64,000 nt of DNA from Capillidium heterosporum (GCA_016630905.1 WBMQ01000003.1:2604001-2668000), one strand, 5' to 3'; positions 48,797 through 60,792 are shown, counted from the first letter of the stretch. The notes: generated from the sequence alone by a model not told the origin. A program made the numbers and translations.

Positions 48797-49819
48797 ATGG
48801 AGGTCCAAACCCCGTACCTAGAAGTAGATATTTTTTTGGGAGTTATCTCTGGGCTCAGTCTAGTTGCCAGTACCTTGGTTTTGTTGATGGCCTTTAGGTT
48901 AAAGAAGACGAATGGTATGTCCATCAGCATTGCCCTCATCATATTGACTACCTTCTATGACCTGGTTGGACCAATTGAATGTATAGTCCAAGTCATTTTT
49001 GCCAGGGGGCTCCACATATTCCTACTCAACGTAAGCAATCTGAACTGCCAGATCCTCGGTGTTGTCCAAACGATGATTCCCTTTCTATCGAGTGGTGGGG
49101 TTGCAATCTTATCATTGGAGCGTTACAACAAGGTATTGCAGCTTGGGTGGGATACACGAATGTTTATTAGTCTGATCGTGGGTGACCTGGCAATCGGTGT
49201 GATTTTTTCAACTTTAGCAGCACTCAACAAAGACTTTAGTGTCTTTACAAATGGGGCAATATGTATGGTTAGTTTTGATAGAGGGGTATACGGTTCTATG
49301 TGGTACGGTGTTTTGATATCTATGATAGCAATTCATACCCTAATAATGATCTACTGTTATATACGAATCATTTTAGTCTCCAAGAAGCTGATGACGACCT
49401 TTTCAAAACCTGCAAGTAGGACCTCCTCCCTCACACTCTTTTTACATGAAAATACAGATACGGAAAGTGGTTCTGTTAACTATACTAACCCACATCAAAT
49501 CGATAAATCTCGGGCTAGGTCCACCTCCAAAAACTTTTATAAGGCATTCCTATTTCGAGCTGTACTTATCATCTCAACTTACATAGTACTTATTTTACCA
49601 TCGTTGGTGCTGTTTGTGCTTAGTTATTTTTTACCACAGGATCCCTACGATGATCCGAAAGCAGATAAAACTTTGACAAGTCTTCCCATGATATTCCTGT
49701 TCTCACTCTCCATCGTCAACCCCATGTTCCTACTCTTTTTGCATACTGGGATGTTCGAACAATTGTGCTTGGCATTCAATTCCTTCAAATATTTATTAAG
49801 AAGGCTGGCTAGGGTGTAA
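48797..49819 (+). CDS. Rhodopsin-like (class A) seven-transmembrane receptor 1
   Basis: 340 residues, single exon, seven hydrophobic segments with an extracellular N-terminus. Class A landmarks: TM2 aspartate (LTTFYDLVGP), TM3 cysteine and LERY in place of DRY (NLNCQILGVVQTM, SLERYNKV), an extracellular-loop-2 cysteine (GAICMVSF) able to pair with it, a TM6 proline (YIVLILPS) and TM7 NPxxL (SIVNPMFLLFLH). Intracellular loop 3 is long and S/T-rich, followed by an AFLFRAVLII TM6 start. The TM1 asparagine is missing. Ligand and G-protein partner are unknown. It forms a direct tandem pair with the gene at 51247, with near-identical membrane segments. Confidence 0.88.
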   Translation: MEVQTPYLEVDIFLGVISGLSLVASTLVLLMAFRLKKTNGMSISIALIILTTFYDLVGPIECIVQVIFARGLHIFLLNVSNLNCQILGVVQTMIPFLSSGGVAILSLERYNKVLQLGWDTRMFISLIVGDLAIGVIFSTLAALNKDFSVFTNGAICMVSFDRGVYGSMWYGVLISMIAIHTLIMIYCYIRIILVSKKLMTTFSKPASRTSSLTLFLHENTDTESGSVNYTNPHQIDKSRARSTSKNFYKAFLFRAVLIISTYIVLILPSLVLFVLSYFLPQDPYDDPKADKTLTSLPMIFLFSLSIVNPMFLLFLHTGMFEQLCLAFNSFKYLLRRLARV

Positions 49820-51246
49820 AGTATGTATTCAAGCAAATAAATGTGCTAACAATAAGCTATTTACTTTTTTATAGCATACAGATAGTGTTATTTGTTTTCA
49901 TGATCTGTTAGTTAACGAATGCTTTTCACATATTCACTTGATGTCCATGTTTGAGCTAGACTCGTTTAGAAACATGGGTATTTTAAATGATTTCCAAACG
50001 ATCTTCCAATAAAATTTTGGTATTCTAGAGTTTATTGGCTAAATAGCAAAAGTTTCAAAAACTACATGCTTAAATTCAAAATCTCGTGAGAGCCAAGTGA
50101 GTATACTGGTTTATACCTTCTCCAAATATGCAAATACTCGTTACTTTTAACTATAAATAGCTACGCTCTACTATAGTATTGGCCATAAAGGCTGACCTTG
50201 TCTGCTCTAATATACAAGATATGGTAAGCAGGCTGTACGAAGGTAACTATAGTCTTATTTTAACTTTCACAGCAGAAAAAACCAATTGCTTATTATACTA
50301 AGTAGTCTACAAGTTATATATATAAATATGTGAGAATCTTTATATTTTGAAAAGGAGAATAATGAGAATCACCACTAAAGGCTCTATGCTATTCTTTAAG
50401 GACTAGGGAAATAGCTCAAGGAGGTTCAGCTTGCCATGAAGTGTAACTACTGCTGGTAGTTAAACTCCTATCATTCTAAAGCTTATAGTATCAAGGGTTG
50501 ATAGCCTAAGGATACTTGAAGAAACGGTAGTGTATCATCTCATACCGGGTAGGGTATGAACAGAACTTTTGTGATACTATATTTGAAGTTTAATGATATA
50601 GTCTAATCTTAGAGACGAATGTACCTTTGTTTATTCTTTGCCTTCTTTGAAATGGCACTACTATTTCCTATATTAATATTCAATCCTTTTTAATTACTAG
50701 GCAAGAATGGATATCCAAATTTCAATCCAATAGCTAACAGTACAGTATTCGACCTTGAATTTATATATAAAGCTTCTAAGATCAACTTTCATCTTTTAAA
50801 AAGCACACTAGACCTCTTGCCTCTTATTTTTGTAACGAAAATCAATTTAATTGGGATTTAGCAAGCCACCTATAAAAGGAAAAAAGGCTTCCCAATCAAT
50901 AGATAATTTTTCTCGAGTATGTATAAAGTTTAAAGTATACCTTATAAATCGGAAATAAGTTACAAAAATATTAGCCACATGTCCCAGCAAAGTCTCAAAG
51001 ATAAAGAATCACATTATGTTCTCACTATATGCCGCACACTCAACTCGTCTCAAAGCCAATGGTTTTGAGCGGAATTAGTTGCTAAAGCTACGTCGAACAG
51101 CTGCAGAACTAGGGGATGGTTTAACTTCGAAAGCTATAATCGAATAAAATTCAATTTAACTACAGAATATTGTATACTTAGGATGTTATAAATGCCGACC
51201 ATGAGAAAATAAGGATTCCTTTTTCAATTCAACTTGTTTTTCAACG
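49820..51246. other. Intergenic region between tandem receptor genes
   Basis: AT-rich spacer. The final ~380 bp (about 50870-51246) share order and words (CTATAAAAG, AAAGCCAATG, GTATACTTAGGAT) with the region before receptor 1, showing that the duplicated unit included upstream sequence. Confidence 0.55.
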
Positions 51247-52269
51247 ATGGAGTCCCATACCCCATACCTAGTAGTAGATATGTTTATGGCGGTTATTTCC
51301 GGGCTAAGCATAATTGCTAGTACCTTAGTTTTGTTGATGGCCTTCAGGTTGAAGAAGACCAATGGTATGTCAATTAGCATCGTCCTTATCGCTTTAACAA
51401 CTTTCTATGATCTGATCGGTCCTGTCGAATGTATAGTCCAAGTCATCTTCTCCAGAGGCTTCCATATATTTATACTCAACATAAATACCTTGAACTGCCA
51501 GGTTCTCGGTGTCATCCAGACGATGATCCCTTTTCTATCGAGTGGTGGCATAGCAATCCTGTCGTTAGAGCGCTGCAGCAAGGCATTGCAACTTGGGTGG
51601 GATACACGTGTCTTTATCAGCTTGGTAATAAGTGACTTAGTCATTGGAATGGTTTTTTCGACCATGGCAGCAGTCAATCAAGACTTTAGTGTCTTTACGA
51701 ATGGGGCGATCTGTATGGTTAGCTTCGATAAAGGAGTATATGGTTCTATGTGGTATTGTATCTTGATATTTATGGTGGCATTTCATACCTTTATAACAAT
51801 ATTCTGCTATATAAGAATTATTTTCTTTTCCAAGAAGTTGATGATGTCCTTGGCTAAACCTTTAAATGGGGCTTCCTCAATTGCCCTGGTCAAAAATCAA
51901 GATACGGACACAGAAAACAACTTCAACAACTGTACCAGCTCATACGAAACGGATGGATCCAGAGCTACGTCCACCGCAAAGAGGCTTTATAAGGCATTCC
52001 TATTTAGGGCAGTGCTTATCATCTCAACCTACATAATACTTATTTTACCATCGCTGGTGCTGGTTGTACTTTGTTATTTCTTGCCGCAGGACCCTTACAA
52101 CGAATTGAAAGTAGTAAAGGCTTTAACGAGCCTACCACTGATATGTTTATTTTTACTCTCCATCGTCAACCCAATGTTCCTACTCTTTTTGCACACCGGG
52201 ATGTTCGAACAGCTCTGCTTTGCATTCAATTCCTTCAAAGATTTTTCAAGAGGGCTGATAAGGGTGTAA
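51247..52269 (+). CDS. Rhodopsin-like (class A) seven-transmembrane receptor 2
   Basis: 340 residues, single exon, collinear with receptor 1 without gaps apparent by eye. It keeps the TM2 aspartate (LTTFYDLIGP), both loop cysteines, the TM6 proline and NPMFLLFLH in TM7. The TM3 end reads SLERCSKAL, so the tyrosine of the E/DRY-type motif is replaced by cysteine. Loop 3 and the extracellular loop near PQDPYNEL have changed most. Intact reading frame with conserved length indicates selection after duplication. The altered LERC could change G-protein coupling or constitutive activity (inference). Confidence 0.87.
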   Translation: MESHTPYLVVDMFMAVISGLSIIASTLVLLMAFRLKKTNGMSISIVLIALTTFYDLIGPVECIVQVIFSRGFHIFILNINTLNCQVLGVIQTMIPFLSSGGIAILSLERCSKALQLGWDTRVFISLVISDLVIGMVFSTMAAVNQDFSVFTNGAICMVSFDKGVYGSMWYCILIFMVAFHTFITIFCYIRIIFFSKKLMMSLAKPLNGASSIALVKNQDTDTENNFNNCTSSYETDGSRATSTAKRLYKAFLFRAVLIISTYIILILPSLVLVVLCYFLPQDPYNELKVVKALTSLPLICLFLLSIVNPMFLLFLHTGMFEQLCFAFNSFKDFSRGLIRV

Positions 52270-53018
52270 AGTATCTATTAAAACAAATAGATATATTAGC
52301 AATTGATCATTTACCATTATTGGAATTTCATATGTGATCATTTCTCAATACTATTTGGAGGTCAACATGAATTTAATATATAGTTTATATTATAGTTTCT
52401 CGCGACTTTACTTTTGATCTCACTGAAGAGGGATTTGAAAATTTTTAAACCTGAATTGTCATTCTATTGAATAAATTTAATTTAATGATGGATTTGTTGT
52501 TTGAAGTCTAAAAGTGTAACAGATTTGAAATAGGTAATGATTAACTTTGATTTAGATCTTTGCTAACTTTACAAATCGCCACTACTTTAAATATACTCAA
52601 CTATATACTACTACCATAATATTTTATAACGTTAGTTTTGACTATATTGCTATACAGGATATACTAAAGCTACATGAAGGTATTTAGGACCTTATTTCAA
52701 TCTACGCGATAACTTGAAAAGGTAAACTGCAAATTCCATTAAATAATGTGCAAATTTAAAGTGGCAAAATGAGCAGGCTTTTCTTGACGTTTCAAGTAGG
52801 ATAGTGATAGGAAGAAGAATAAACTCTGCTAATGATTCTAGTTCACTATTTAATGACTGTTATTTATGCTCATTCTATGCATTATAACAATAGTAATAGC
52901 AATATAAAGAGAAATTATACTATTCTAGTATTATACTGGAGAAAGTTGAAAACACTATAAAACTAAAGATAATTGTGTTTGATATATTAAAATTTAATGT
53001 TCCAACTAAATGTTAGTT
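52270..53018. other. Intergenic region
   Basis: AT-rich 3' spacer between receptor 2 and the convergent APS kinase gene. No supported gene. Confidence 0.5.
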
Positions 53019-53864
53019 TTATATACCATTAACCTTATTCAAACTATATCCATGCTCTGATTCCAAGAACTCGATGATTTTCTAATAAATAAAGTTATTA
53101 TAGGGTAAAAAGATAAAGATCTACCTTGACACTTTTCTCAACCGAAAGTTGATTAGTATCAATGTACAGATCCGGGTTGGTAGGTTTCTCATAGGGGGCC
53201 GAAATCCCAGTGAACTCTTTTTAAGATGTTAGATATAGTCTAATGCCAGCCCCTTACCCTTTATGATACCTTGTCTTGCCTTGACGTACAAACCTTTAGG
53301 GTCCCTACGTTCGGCTTCTTCTAAACTAGCGTCAATGAAAACCTAAATTGGTATTTTAAGTATGGATTCCGATATCTTGATATATACTTCTACAAAAGTT
53401 AAGTTGGAGGTTTCATGCAGCTCTTTGACGATCTTACGGTCCTGCTCGTAGGGTGAAATGAAGGAGGTGATGGTAATTAACCCACTGTCGTTAAATAATT
53501 TAGCTACCTAGAGCTACAATTAAACTAAAATTTAAAAATATATTTACTTCACCGATCCTACGGATGTTTTCTACCCTATCTTCAGGCGAAAATCCTAAGT
53601 CCTTGTTCAAACCGAACCTTATGTTGTCCCCGTCCAACCGGTAGGTATAGAGCTTATGGCGCTTGATAAGTTCTGATTCCAAAGCTATGGCTATAGTGGA
53701 CTTTCCCGATCCGGATAGCCCAGTAAACCATAAAGTTATACCCTATAGCTGTGTTAACTATCGGCTATCTATTTAAATTGGAGATATGATTTTACCTTTT
53801 GCAGTACTTGAGTACGCTCCTCTTTGGCGATGGTTGATTGAGACCAAGTGATGTTGGTGGCCAT
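53019..53864 (-). CDS. MET14: Adenylyl-sulfate kinase (APS kinase)
   Basis: Phosphorylates adenosine 5'-phosphosulfate to PAPS in cytosolic sulfate assimilation. About 205 residues over six exons in consistent phase. P-loop: [12 protein letters not shown]. Then [76 protein letters not shown]. These are all standard APS kinase blocks, with no fused ATP-sulfurylase. Introns are about 40-50 bp. Divergent from the alpha/beta hydrolase gene. No frame breaks. Confidence 0.95.
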
Positions 53865-54439
53865 TGTTGCAGTAGACTTCGATACAGTTTTCAAAATGTA
53901 TTTTGATTTTGTCGTTTCCCTTTATATATACTTTTATCCATCTCTATATTATTAATGTTTTATATGAGCTCTTTGCCTTGCCTAAAGGTATCATAAATAC
54001 AAAAGCTAACGTCAACTGAGTTGGGTATGATGACATCTAATTCTGAGATCGAAATTGAAGTCAAGATAAGATTTTACTAATCAAACTCGAACCGTATATG
54101 GTATGTAGATTATTGTAGATAAAGTAGATATACTAAATTCACATTATACTTTAATTATGTTTATAGTGGATATAAAGTTTTAATGAATATTGTTTTGAAT
54201 AGCCTCATTGAAAACAAACCTCGTCTCCACTACCATTAAATTTGAGGAATTCAAATCGAATAAGGACAAGTTAGAAACTGGGGACTTTACTACAAAATTT
54301 CTCATTATTGGTTGATACTAGTAATCTCTATATATACTCCCCTTGAGTATAGCATTCAAATTAGCCAGATCCCTTTTTATGAAAATAACAACTAAGAGCT
54401 CAGCTTGAAAACACATCGCTTTACTACACAACTAAATCT
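53865..54439. other. Divergent promoter region
   Basis: Spacer between the starts of the APS kinase and hydrolase genes; no coding sequence or sulfur-control element was identified with confidence. Confidence 0.5.
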
Positions 54440-55301
54440 ATGAGCTATACTACTCAACTCAGCAGAAGATTTCAGCAAACCTTTGTTATTCTAAATGAAG
54501 CTTTTAAGTTGGAAGCATTGTTTAGTTTACCATCCGTACCCTTAAAGTAATATTTATATAGAATAGTAAGCTTACTTTTCAAGAAAATTTAATTTAGTAG
54601 TCTTATTCCATCCCTATGGTACCTTGGGTGGTAGTTTCAATGACCCAACTTTGAATGTCATTCGAGAAAACTTGAGCACCGAATATGTAACTTTGAGTGT
54701 CAACATGCGTGGAGTAGGTAAAAGTCAAGGCAGCACCAGTTGGACCGGTATGCCTGAAAGCCAAGATTTACACGATTTGTTGGAAGTTTTACTTACTTCA
54801 AAGTTCAAGACAAGTGTTACAAACCAAGCTCTTTTGCAATTTTTAATCCAGATTGAGAGTTTACCGTTGGATAAATTGGTCATTCTTGGTTACTCCTATG
54901 GTAGTTTGGTAGCTTCATCCTTTACAAACCAATCTTTAAATAGGCTAAAAGCTGGGAATTTACGACTTGAGAACAGCCAGTTGATTACAATATTACTAAG
55001 TTATCCAGTAGGTGTAAGGTGGTTTTTAACTTTGACAGCGAACAACCATTTCCACAACCTTTTGAGAGAGCAGGTTGAATGTGAGGATAGTAAACTCCTG
55101 TTTATATATAGTGGTAACGATCAATTCACCTCAGTTACTAGGTACAACAATTTGGTTGAGACTATGAAGAGCTGGACCAAAGGAAATGCGAACTCCAATA
55201 TAGAATTCAAGTTTAAAGAGGAAGCGGATCACTTTTGGGTAAATAGGGATCTAAAGGCTTGGGTCGGTGCGGAAGTGAATTCATTTTTGATAAAGCTGTA
55301 A
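54440..55301 (+). CDS. Alpha/beta hydrolase
   Basis: Two exons: 54440-54546 and 54584-55301, joined by a 37-bp intron whose acceptor is CTTTTCAAG. About 274 residues. Landmarks: KLEALFSLP, LFHPYGTLGG (oxyanion-hole HPYG), VNMRGVGKSQGSTSWTG, and GYSYGS, the nucleophile elbow. A late aspartate (YSGNDQFT) and a histidine (EADHFW) are good candidates to complete the triad. The HPYG/RGVGxS/GYSYGS set occurs in a conserved eukaryotic and bacterial alpha/beta hydrolase group of uncertain substrate. No signal peptide is seen; probably cytosolic. Confidence 0.85.
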
Positions 55302-55621
55302 AGTTTATATAAATATATACTAAATTAAACTTTATACTATTGTTAAAAAAATGTATATTTGATATTTTTACTAGAAGCGGCATATTTATAATAGATGTAT
55401 TTGAAAAATATACTTCACTAGTATATTCCTTAGTATGAAATTCATACTACAGTAAATCTAAACAAAGTGATTGACAAAACCATTAACAAAAACGTCATCA
55501 ATAAATCTATATTAATACTTTAATCCAAACAAAATGGTAATTTTAAACGATTAATAGCTTGTCAAGTTGTCTACAGTCTACCCTATCTTCAACTAAGAAC
55601 AAAGTGAAAAGGATCTTTGTC
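55302..55621. other. Intergenic region between convergent genes
   Basis: Short AT-rich 3' spacer between the hydrolase and NOP53 genes; nothing coding seen. Confidence 0.5.
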
Positions 55622-57298
55622 CTAAGCGGAATTTTTGAAACTAGGCTTGGTATACTTCGTGGTTCTAGCCCTTTTAGCTTTCCTAAAGAGAACAGATCGT
55701 TAATATCGTAAATACCAAAGACTGATTGTAAAATATTGTAAAAAGACTTACTGAGTGGCAGGAATGGGCTCCACCAAGTTACGTTGATGGATAGAAGCCA
55801 TACGATCGTGGAACAGATTGGTGGTGGTCTTCAGTTGCCTCAAGCTTGGGGCAATAGCTTCACTCAGCTCGTTGGGTTTGTTCAAGGTACTAGTTGAAAC
55901 GTTAGTTAGGGTAAAAGATGTACATACGTGTATTTTCCGATACGCTTCTTGGAGTTTAAAGCCTTCAACTCACGTCGTTCAGCCTTGGTTTTGTTGAGTT
56001 CCAACTGCTTATCCTGCTGCACTTCGACATCTTTCTTAAGTTCGTTCAATCTATGTACAATATATTGATTAGAATAACGTAGGCTGTAATAATCAATTAC
56101 CGTTGGAAATCCTCACTAAACTCGCGTTTCTTGGAGTTCAACTTACGTCTGACGAGCTAAAAAAACTAAATATAGCATTCCAAATAAAAAATACGTTGGC
56201 TTTGTGGGTAGCTTTTCCCCTTCTCTGTTTCTTAGTCAAAGGTTCCTTGGTTTTGGATTTGAAACCTTTTTGTTCGCCTTCAAGCTCCTCACCGCTTTCT
56301 ACTTCATCTTCGATACCTTCCTGTACCATAGCTTCGGCCTAAAGCAAACATTAGCTAATTGCTTTATGAATCAGTACATCAAAATGGGTGGGATAAGTCA
56401 AGTTGGAAGCAACATCCTTTTCTAAAAGGTGCTCTACTTTCTTTACATATGCATTCGACTCTAATGCCACCTTTCCCTTTAGGTCCTATAAAGAGTATTA
56501 TTACTAGCTATTGAAATAAAATACCTCATAATCTTCCAAAGTTGGATTGTAACTAGCACCAGGGTGGCTAATTTCGACATTTTTAACAGCTTTGCGTAAC
56601 TAAACATATTAAACTAAGTATATTTTTAAATGTTTTGCTCTTACTTTAGATGCTTTAGAGACTACTGCTTCACTCGTTTCATCTAATTGAATAGAAAATT
56701 GTAAGCCTTCAAAAACTATACATAAGTTACCATCGACCCAAACATCCTTAATGACATTCGTATTCTTCTTAGCACCCTTACTCTTGTTGGGCTTTCCTTT
56801 GACGCTACTTTTAAATGGGTTGTTGACTTTTGGGTGGGTTGAGTTGAGAGGTTGTATAGCCGACTTATTATCCAAAATTTTCTCAATAGTTAGCCTATTG
56901 TCGATAGCCTTCTTGACTAAACAAATTACTATATATTAAATTAAAACTGTGTAATACCTTTTTCATCCCCAACCTCGTCAATTACGAAAAGGTCTTCATT
57001 TTTCTGGACTGCTAATTTATCACTAAAATATTAAGGAAATGGTAAGCGCACTGCTTTAAACTATCTATAAATACCCAAAAAGGATCTTCTCTTCAACCAA
57101 GGATTCCAATCCAGACTCAACATCACCAATGTCTACGTTTTTGCGCCATTCTTTTTTACCCTTACGATTGGCCTTCTTTTTGTTGTTTGTCTTTGTCAAA
57201 GGCACCTCTGCATTCACCTCTTTATTTCCAGCATTTTCCTTTTCTATTAAGCTAAGTTTCTGTTTGTTAGCTTCAGCTATTCTGGCACTTCGTTTCAT
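55622..57298 (-). CDS. NOP53: Ribosome biogenesis protein NOP53
   Basis: Nucleolar factor for 60S maturation; in yeast it recruits the exosome helicase Mtr4 for ITS2 processing. Nine exons in consistent phase. Landmarks: RKGKKEWRKNVDIGDVESGL (family signature near the N-terminus), EDLFVIDEVG, NVEISHPGASYNPTLEDYE, and basic coiled segments (RRKLNSKKREFSEDFQR, ELNKTKAERRELKALNSKKR). The C-terminus reads PNELSEAIAPSLRQLK, then RARTTKYTKPSFKNSA. Rich in lysine and glutamate as expected. Introns are about 37-70 bp. No frame breaks. Confidence 0.9.
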
Positions 57299-59811
57299 AT
57301 TGACTATTTTTTGTACTGTAGGATAAGAGTCGAAGTAAAATATTTTGTTACAATTTTGGATACAGAAAATCGAACTGCTAACCTTATTGGCTAAGTAATC
57401 GAGTGGCTTTCAGCAATTAGATGGGAATGAAAATACACCTCTGAAACCATAAGCTAGATAATAGTCCCACTGAAGGGTGAAATTTTCCAATCAATAGAGA
57501 TTTAACTTTTTGGTTCTATTGGCTTTGTTGTGATTAATATTCTAAGTGAAAGGGTGTTTTTAAACTTGAAATTTATTAATAAGCTTGATAACAGCAAATA
57601 CTTTTATGGTCACTTTAACCTGGAAATGGATATAAGAAAGAAAGCAAATGTCAGATAGCAATAGACTCTATATGTATTATAATAGTTTTCGAAGTTGTAT
57701 TGCTTTGAATTTACGATATCATCTTTATAGATACGCACTTATATGTAATTTCTATAATAAGTTGTAAGGGATTGATGGCACAATTTGGTTTAGAAAAATA
57801 CAACGGAAAATTAGATAATGAACAAATATAGTTAAAATCGGGATGGCACCCCAATATAAACAGAGAACAAATACGTTACTGTTGAATTTAAATAGTATTA
57901 AAACGATTTACGTTGAAATTTCACCTGTGAAAAAATGTATATGACTTTATGCCTTTCATTTGGAATGAATAATTTTATATAAAAAGGAAATTTCATTCAA
58001 AGAACTTGATTAGTATGAAAGTTACTGTAAAAAACTTTGGCGAAAAAGCCGGTACAGTCAACCTTTCTGATATACTATGACCGTAGGGATTTAGCCGTCG
58101 CAGACAATGAGTATGATATATACTACTCTTAATGTAGCTTAATGCATCAACCAAAGTATCCTTTTCAACTGTTTGAAAGAATATCTCCAGTATCAAAGGA
58201 AAAACATTTAATACGGAAGCCGAAATATACGTTGGATTTACACCATCATAAATGGAGCTACACCAACCGTTCTGTACATCAACGGCCACTACTGAATGGG
58301 TAAGTTTCAAAAGAGGCTATCGCTTCAAAGTAGAGCTCAAATGTGATCTATTTAACGTAGATGCAAAAGTAAAACTACATAGCGATAACAGGTGGCCAAC
58401 TTTTTATCATTCGGTAGTTGACTAAATATGTCTGAGATAAAGTATGGTGCACACCCACATCCCTAAGGAAAGATCATAGGCTATATATGGCTCACAAGTA
58501 CAGTCATCCCTTGGGCGTAAGTAAAGTAGGCCTTACCTTAATGACCCTTTGCTAAAAATATTGGTAGAAATATATTTATGGGTTAAGAGCGCTTTGGTAA
58601 ATGGTATATCAGTTTGATGTTACTTTATAATAGGCTAGGAATCTTTTATACTAGGTGATATTTGTGAATATGGTTTATTTATCCGAGTAGCTTTATTGTA
58701 GGTAAATGACGAATGCTTATTAATACGATCGTGTAAGTTTCAGGTACACTTCGTCGGAGTTATGATTTAGATAAAGGCCCAAATACCGATACTTCAGTAA
58801 TATCAATGCAAAAAATAGTATAAATACCTCAGGCAGGTATTCGTCAAAGCTAAGTTTTGCATATACCTTGTTGAAATTTTGATACTATCATGACATTCAG
58901 TGAGCTGTATAAAAGGCTAAATACACAAGCTCTCGAATATTAGCTTTGCTAATGAAACTACTATTTCTGCTCAAAAGATGTGAAATAGGGCCGAAGTTTT
59001 TCAAAAGGCGACCAACTCCAAAGCCAACATCCTTGATCCTAAAATGTTCGCGATGTATGATGACTTGGGTAAAATAATGGCTTTAAATTGGTCTTCTCAC
59101 ATCTCATCAGAATGGACAGGACGACTGTACTCGAACTTTTTATTCCAGCTAACGAGCCAAGGATTTAATGAATCTTTTACTACAATTATTAATTTCAAAC
59201 TAGTTGACGAATTCAATATCGTAAATACATCACTCTTTTGGAAAAACCTCTAAAAAGTAGATTGCTTCCAGTCCAGGTATAAGCACTAACGAACTTGTGG
59301 ATTGGAATCCAGTACCAATATTCTCATGTCGTTCAGCGTCAAAGTATACAATCAGGGTAAACGATAAATCCTACATTTAAATATAGAAACGGCAAAGTGG
59401 ACTATATTCACACACCTGCAAAAACTTGGTAGCTCTAGATCGAAGATTCGTGACTTAGGAAATCGGACTTTTTGTTGACTTTTAGATAATATCTAATGCC
59501 ACTTCTTTTTGGAATATCCCTATCACTACCCTTACGGCTAGTTGATTAATTGGATTGCCCTAACTTAGAATCAAAGAATAACCTATTTTTAGGACCAATT
59601 AGGCTTTCGCATCTTCAAAGTAAAGTTTCAATGAGCAGTCCCCTTGATCCTGAGCTGTAATAAAGTAGTCGGATATAGCCATATATTATGGCAGTCATTC
59701 ATACTATCAGTCTGGCCTCTAGACGATACATTATGCTTCATAAAGATTTATATAATGGTGCTATACTTCACTATAGCGTCCAATTTTTACTAATTTCCAA
59801 ACTTTCAACCT
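57299..59811. other. Long intergenic region with possible gene relics
   Basis: Two frames stand out: a minus-strand frame of 105 codons (58310-57993, VAVDVQNGWCSSIYDGVN) and a plus-strand frame of 69 codons (59044-59253, NWSSHISSEWTGRLYSNF). Both have protein-like composition but no recognised family, start context or intron support. They flank a receptor gene much as the relic frame at 48.0-48.2 kb does. Otherwise AT-rich spacer. Confidence 0.4.
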
Positions 59812-60792
59812 ATGGCATATTCGGTTTTTGCAGTCGAAGTCATCCTATCGGCCATAGCCATCCTGGCTATAATCTTCAACTCGGCCATGCTCTACGTGGT
59901 ATACCAACTGAGGAAAATCAAACTGACGACCGGTTTAACTTTGATAATGATGATCTCCCTTTACGACCTTACCGGCCCACTCTTAGGTGTCATCCAAGAG
60001 GTTATGATTCAGATCGGCAAAAAGCACATACTAGTCAAGTACCCCCTCGCTTGCCAGTGGCTGGGAGCTATACAAACACTCGTCCCCTACATCTCAAGTG
60101 GGTTTGTGGCGCTATTGGCCCTGGAGCGATACTTTTACGTTTACCAACTCGAGCTGACCAGCAGGAGAATCAAGATCTACAGTGTAATTCACTTTTCGAT
60201 AGGCTTCATACTATCGGTGATCGCTGCCGTTAACCAAGACTTCAGCCTCGAGCCAGCAAGGATGATATGTATGATCGATCCTGGCAAGAGTGTCCTAGGT
60301 ACCATCTGGTACTACGCCCTACTGTTCGCCTTATTGATCCACGTAGCAGTCATCCTCTTCTGCTATTCTCAAATCATCACCGTCAAGCAAAAATTGGTAC
60401 TGGCCTTAGAAACGGAACCAACCTCCAACACTTTGGATAAACCAATTAGCTTATCCGACTACGCCTTACCCCCCAACCAATACAAATTCCCTAAGCTCAC
60501 CTTGTCAGAAAAGATCCAGAGTATCAAGCCCAGTCGCGTAGTTATGAAGGCGGCCCTTCTTATGGCAGTCTATAGCTTATGTATCATACCAACCGTCGTT
60601 ATACTTATCTACCGGAGTGTAATGATTTCCCAGAATGGCTCCGATTTCCTCCTCTCCCCTGAACTGTCGGCCTTGATGATAATACCATTGTTTAGTTTAA
60701 GTCTGATCAACCCTATCTTACTTTTATGCCTCCACACCCAGATATCCAGACAGTTTTGCAACAACCTTGGTAAAATCGGTATTTGCCTGTAA
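59812..60792 (+). CDS. Rhodopsin-like (class A) seven-transmembrane receptor 3
   Basis: 326 residues, single exon. It retains more class A landmarks than the tandem pair: TM1 asparagine (IIFNSAMLYVV), TM2 aspartate (ISLYDLTGP), TM3 cysteine and LERY (LACQWLGAIQTL, ALLALERYFYV), a loop-2 cysteine (RMICMIDP), TM6 proline (LCIIPTVV) and TM7 NPILLLCLH. Codon use is clearly GC-richer than in receptors 1 and 2, suggesting a different expression level or history. It shares the -NQDFS- segment after TM4 with the pair, so all three belong to one subfamily. Ligand unknown. A long overlapping frame from 59688 in another phase is a shadow. Confidence 0.88.
   Translation: MAYSVFAVEVILSAIAILAIIFNSAMLYVVYQLRKIKLTTGLTLIMMISLYDLTGPLLGVIQEVMIQIGKKHILVKYPLACQWLGAIQTLVPYISSGFVALLALERYFYVYQLELTSRRIKIYSVIHFSIGFILSVIAAVNQDFSLEPARMICMIDPGKSVLGTIWYYALLFALLIHVAVILFCYSQIITVKQKLVLALETEPTSNTLDKPISLSDYALPPNQYKFPKLTLSEKIQSIKPSRVVMKAALLMAVYSLCIIPTVVILIYRSVMISQNGSDFLLSPELSALMIIPLFSLSLINPILLLCLHTQISRQFCNNLGKIGICL

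Noticed and set aside
54547-54583. Apparent frame mismatch at the alpha/beta hydrolase intron
   Set aside because: Using acceptor CTTTTCAAG instead of AATTTAG gives a continuous frame into LVVLFHPYG.
59688-60233. 181-codon frame overlapping receptor 3
   Set aside because: Receptor 3's frame carries all class A landmarks; this one is an out-of-phase shadow without motifs.
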